From JBDTVS01 sp040007095 (GTDB lineage: Bacteria; Acidobacteriota; Vicinamibacteria; Vicinamibacterales; CAVVIG01): a DNA stretch of 10,007 bases. Made by a program: the position numbers and the translations under genes. Under the pieces are notes generated by a model that worked only from the letters and a program-made list of their open reading frames with translations, searched no databases and was not told where the DNA came from. Location: NCBI GenBank assembly GCA_040007095.1, contig JBDTVS010000153.1:1-10007 (forward strand). Direction: 5' to 3'. Below are positions 6,614 through 10,007 of this stretch, one piece after another. Every line of letters begins with the position of its first letter. The first letter of the stretch is position 1.

Positions 6614-7202
6614 ATGAGGAATTCCTGCGAGCTCCACGAGAATCACCGGGCTCCTTCACAGATGGGGGCGAGGCGACGAGGGTGCCCTTGAGCGATTGAT
6701 TCCGCTCGTCCATCGAGAACTGCACGCGATCGCGCGGCGCTGCATGGCGGGAGAGCGCGCGGGTCACAGCCTCCAGGCAACGGTACTCGTCAACGAGGCG
6801 TATCTCAGGCTGGTCGACGGGAAAGGCGTCCAGTGGCACGATCGAGTACATTTCCTCGCAGTCGAGGCTCGCGTGATGCCCCGCATCCTTGTGGATCACG
6901 CGCGCATCCGTCGCGCTCAGAAGCGCGGCGGCTCGGCGGCGCGGGTGACGTTCGACGAGGCACTCGTCGTCACCAACGAGCCACGCGAGGACTTCGTAGC
7001 GCTGGATGACGCGCTGAAAGCGCTGGCGGTATTCGACCAGCGAAAGAGCCGCGTCATAGAGCTGCGGTTCTTTGGCGGGTTGAGCGTGGAGGAAACCGCG
7101 TTGGTGTTGAAGGTCTCGCCCGCGACCGTGTTAGGCGACTGGCGGCTCGCAAAGGCCTGGCTTCAGCGCGAGATGCGCGCCGGGCGCTCGCATGACGCCT
7201 GA
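6614..7202 (+). CDS. ECF-family RNA polymerase sigma factor paired with Ser/Thr kinase; apparent one-base frameshift in codons 4-5
   Basis: The body (6627-7202, ending TGA) is an ECF sigma factor of the Sigma70_ECF (PF07638-like) type. Region 2 runs from TRITGLLHRWGRGDEGALERL through LIPLVHREL and HSLQATVLVNEAYLRLVD to the basic RILVDHARIRRAQKRGG. Region 4 has DALKALAVFD, RVIELRFFGGLSVEETA and the helix-turn-helix VSPATVLGDWRLAKAWL. Family members are usually ~185-195 residues. No ATG, GTG or TTG lies in this frame between the TGA at 6615-6617 and a TTG at 6696, which would cut off the start of region 2. ATG 6614, with AAGAGG ahead, reads MRNS and then needs one base fewer (for example the T at 6626) to enter the body as MRNSASSTRITGLL, about 195 residues. 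So either the sequence has an error, the gene is mutated, or a non-standard ATT/ATC start or frameshift is used. The 3' end overlaps the kinase start by 11 bases, indicating translational coupling. No anti-sigma gene is adjacent. Confidence 0.85.
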
Positions 7203-10007
7203 GCGCTGGAAACAGGTCGAATCGTTGTATCACGCGGCGCGCACCCGGCCGTGGGGCGAACGCGCGGCCTTTCTGACCGACCGCTGTCGGGATGACGAGT
7301 CGCTGCGGCGCGATGTCGAGTCGCTCCTGAACGAACCGGTGTCCGACGACGGGTTCCTCGTCCCGACCGCGGCTGCGGCCGCGCACATCACGTGGGCCGC
7401 GACGCCCGCCGCCATGAGTGGCCACACACTCGGCGGATATCACCTGCAGACGCTGATCGGCGCGGGCGGCATGGGTGAAGTGTACCGCGCGCACGACAAT
7501 ATGCTCGGGCGCGAGGTCGCGATCAAAGTCCTGCCGGCCGAGTTCACGGCCGACCCGGAGCGTCGCGCGCGCCTCGAGCGCGAGGCACGGATACTCGCCA
7601 CGCTGAATCACCCGCACATCGGTGCGATTTACGGCATCGAGGAGGCGGACGGCGTGCGCGGTCTGGTCTTGGAACTGATCGAGGGGGATACGCTCGCGGA
7701 GCGAATCGCAAGGGTAGGACCAGCCCGCGGCACAGATTTACATGGCCTACCGATCACCGCTGCGCTCGCGATCGCGCGGCAGATCGCGGACGCGCTCGAC
7801 GCCGCTCACGAGAAAGGCATCGTTCACCGCGACCTGAAGCCGGCGAACATCAAGATCACCGCGGACGGCGTAGTGAAGGTGCTCGATTTCGGCTTGGCGA
7901 AAGCGGCCAGTCCCGACAGCTCGCGCCTCGAGCTGAGTGAGTCCCGCGATGGGGCGATTTTTGGCACGGCCGCCTACATGAGCCCCGAGCAGGCGCGTGG
8001 TCACAGGGTCGACAAACGAGGCGACATCTGGGCCTTCGGGTGCGTGCTCTACGAGATGCTGACCGGCCGTCTGACCTTTCCTGGTGACACGGTCTCGGAC
8101 ACGATCGCGAAGATTCTAGAGCGCGAGCCAGACTGGTCGGCGCTCCCTGCCGCGACGCCCGCACCCATTCGTCGCCTCATGCTTCGCTGCCTCGTTAAGG
8201 ATCCGAAGCAGCGCTTGAGAGACATCGGTGAGGCCAGGATCGAAATCGACGCGATCGACGAGGTGCGGCCACTGCCATCGGGAGGCGCGGTGGCCCCTGC
8301 GGTCCCCGCCAGGATCCCCAGGACGTGGCTGCCTTGGGTCGCGCTTGTCGTGGTGGTCGCGAGTGTCGGTGGATGGGAGGCCCAACGCGCGGCGACGACC
8401 CCGGAGAATCCGCTCGCCAACGCTCGGTTCACGCGCTTCACGGATTGGGAGGGTACTGAAGAGGGCGCCGAAATCTCGCCCGATGGGAAGTTCGTCGCCT
8501 TCCTCGCCGACCGCGAGGGCGAGTTCGACCTCTGGCTGAGCCAGGTGGGCACCGGGCGTTTTTCCAATCTGTCGCGAAACTTCCCGCCGCTGGCAGCGAG
8601 CGGGTTCATCGTACGAAAGCTCGGCTTTTCGGGAGATGGTGCGTCGATTTGGTTCAATCCAGCGGATGGAAAGCCGCTGTTACTGATGGATCTTATAGGC
8701 GGCACGCCGCGGGCATTCCTCGGCGAGGGCGCCAACATCCCTGCCTGGTCGCCGGACGGCACCCGCCTCGTCTACGTCTACAAACCCAATCGTGATGATC
8801 CGATGTTGATCGCGGATCGCATCGGCGCAAACGCGCGGCAAATCCTCGCGCCCGGCACACTCAAGAACAACAATCCAGTCTGGTCGCCCGATGGCCAATG
8901 GATCTACTTCGTCCGCGGAGTGGAGCCTCAGGACGAGATGAACATGAATGTGTGGCGCCTTCGATCCTCGGGGGGGACGCCGGAGCAGCTGACGAATCAG
9001 CACGCGGCCGTCAATTTTCTGGCGCCGCTCGACGCGCGCACCCTGCTCTACGTGGCGCGCGCCGAGGACTGGTCGGGGCCGTGGCTCTGGGCGCTCGACG
9101 TCGAACGCAAGGTGGCACGCCGGGTGAGTTCGGGCGTCGATCAATACACGTCGGTATCGGCCAGCCGCGACGGCCGGCGCGTGGTCGCCACCGTCGCCAA
9201 CCCGAGCGCGAGCCTCTGGCGCGTGCCGATACTCGACCGGTCCGCCGACGATCACGACGCCCAGCACTACCTGCTGCCCGTACCGACGGGGCGGGCGCTG
9301 GCGCCGCGCTTCGGCGGCAGTTCATTGTTTTATCTGTCGGCCCGTGGGACGGGCGACGGACTCTGGAAGGTCGAGGGCGGACAGGCTTCGGAAGTCCGGA
9401 GCGAGGCGGATGTCGCACTGTACGAACCGCCCGCGGTGTCGCCGGACGGCAGCCGCGTTGTCGTCGTCGTCAGACACGAGGGGAAGCGGCACCTGTCGAT
9501 CATGTCCGCGGACGGGACGAACGCACAGCCGTTCGCCCCAACCATCGAAGTACAAGGGGCGTCCGGCCAGGGCACTGCGGACTGGTCACCGGATGGGACA
9601 TGGATCGTGACGGGCGGACGGGACGCGCAGGGTCCGGGGTTGTTCAAGATTCCCGTGGACGGACGCGGTGAGCCTGTGCGGCTCGTCGCCGGTCAAGCCG
9701 TCAATCCGGTGTGGTCGCCGAACGGCAACCTGATCGTCTATGCCGGTCGGTCCGTCGTCGGCCAGGTCGCGATCCTTGGCGTGCGGCCGGATGATGGCGC
9801 CCCTGTTGAGCTGCCGATGGTGTTGGCCCGCCCAGGCGGCTATCGCTTCCTGCCCAATGGATCAGGCCTGGTGTACATGCAACGGATTCAGGGGCTGGAC
9901 TTCTGGCTGCTCGATTTCGCCACGAAGCAATCCCGGCAGCTCACTCGCTTCAGCAATCAAGGCGCCCTCCGGACGTTCGACATCACACCTGACGGGAAAT
10001 ACATCGT
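7192..10007 (+). CDS. Transmembrane Ser/Thr protein kinase with TolB/WD40-like propeller (3' end outside window)
   Basis: Open from ATG 7192 to the right edge (938 codons). By comparison with the paralogue ending at 1962 about 17 more are expected. The start overlaps the sigma stop (ATGACGCCTGA). Residues 1-83 form the N-terminal extension common in acidobacterial kinases (MTPERWKQVESLYHAA). The kinase domain, about 84-345, has all key residues: Gly loop GAGGMGEVY (90-98), VAIK Lys K112, alpha-C Glu E131, HRDLKPAN with D214 and N219, DFG with D232, SPE (264-266) and DIWAFG with D278. It should therefore be active. A transmembrane segment lies at about 399-415 (WLPWVALVVVVASVGGW). A propeller of about ten SPDG-type repeats fills residues 420 to the end, presumably outside the membrane. 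Inferred role: sense an extracytoplasmic signal and phosphorylate cytoplasmic targets, the adjacent sigma factor being the first candidate. No anti-sigma domain is visible. Confidence 0.95.
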   Translation, partial: MTPERWKQVESLYHAARTRPWGERAAFLTDRCRDDESLRRDVESLLNEPVSDDGFLVPTAAAAAHITWAATPAAMSGHTLGGYHLQTLIGAGGMGEVYRAHDNMLGREVAIKVLPAEFTADPERRARLEREARILATLNHPHIGAIYGIEEADGVRGLVLELIEGDTLAERIARVGPARGTDLHGLPITAALAIARQIADALDAAHEKGIVHRDLKPANIKITADGVVKVLDFGLAKAASPDSSRLELSESRDGAIFGTAAYMSPEQARGHRVDKRGDIWAFGCVLYEMLTGRLTFPGDTVSDTIAKILEREPDWSALPAATPAPIRRLMLRCLVKDPKQRLRDIGEARIEIDAIDEVRPLPSGGAVAPAVPARIPRTWLPWVALVVVVASVGGWEAQRAATTPENPLANARFTRFTDWEGTEEGAEISPDGKFVAFLADREGEFDLWLSQVGTGRFSNLSRNFPPLAASGFIVRKLGFSGDGASIWFNPADGKPLLLMDLIGGTPRAFLGEGANIPAWSPDGTRLVYVYKPNRDDPMLIADRIGANARQILAPGTLKNNNPVWSPDGQWIYFVRGVEPQDEMNMNVWRLRSSGGTPEQLTNQHAAVNFLAPLDARTLLYVARAEDWSGPWLWALDVERKVARRVSSGVDQYTSVSASRDGRRVVATVANPSASLWRVPILDRSADDHDAQHYLLPVPTGRALAPRFGGSSLFYLSARGTGDGLWKVEGGQASEVRSEADVALYEPPAVSPDGSRVVVVVRHEGKRHLSIMSADGTNAQPFAPTIEVQGASGQGTADWSPDGTWIVTGGRDAQGPGLFKIPVDGRGEPVRLVAGQAVNPVWSPNGNLIVYAGRSVVGQVAILGVRPDDGAPVELPMVLARPGGYRFLPNGSGLVYMQRIQGLDFWLLDFATKQSRQLTRFSNQGALRTFDITPDGKYI

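Overview
High-GC bacterial DNA, most consistent with an acidobacterium (possibly the Vicinamibacteria lineage). This is inferred from three things: Ser/Thr kinases fused to TolB/WD40-like propellers, an ECF sigma factor of the type paired with such kinases in that phylum, and the C-terminus of a TonB-dependent receptor ending in the family's DPRRAMVGIR...LGR pattern. No rRNA, tRNA, CRISPR array or intact insertion sequence was found.

Layout. (1) 1-1962 (+) is the 3' part of a membrane Ser/Thr kinase with an extracytoplasmic beta-propeller; its catalytic core lies off the left edge. (2) 1970-2720 is a graveyard: a frameshifted TonB-receptor C-terminus, a probable scrap of integrase/transposase, and a 14-bp tandem repeat. 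(3) 2722-4728 (-) encodes a metzincin-type zinc metallopeptidase fused to a seven-repeat PLL/DUF346-type lectin propeller, with a good ribosome binding site but no visible signal peptide. (4) 4729-5143 holds no convincing gene. (5) 5144-5659 (-) and 5932-6543 (-) encode a small secreted protein and a lipoprotein, both unrecognised. (6) 6544-6613 is a 70-bp divergent control region. (7) 6614-7202 (+) is an ECF sigma factor whose only well-placed ATG is one base out of frame with its body. (8) 7192-10007 (+) is an almost complete Ser/Thr kinase with transmembrane segment and TolB-like propeller. It overlaps the sigma gene by 11 bases and runs off the right edge about 17 codons before its expected end.

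How it fits together. The sigma factor and kinase form a translationally coupled pair, probably a transmembrane sensor kinase controlling a dedicated sigma factor; no anti-sigma gene is present. The partial kinase at the left edge is a close paralogue collinear with the second from its kinase C-lobe to its C-terminus, so the module was duplicated and the block between the copies has gathered unrelated secreted or cell-surface-type genes and mobile-element debris. The observations most worth a second look are the sigma-kinase phosphorylation hypothesis, the out-of-frame sigma start, and the leaderless protease-lectin fusion.
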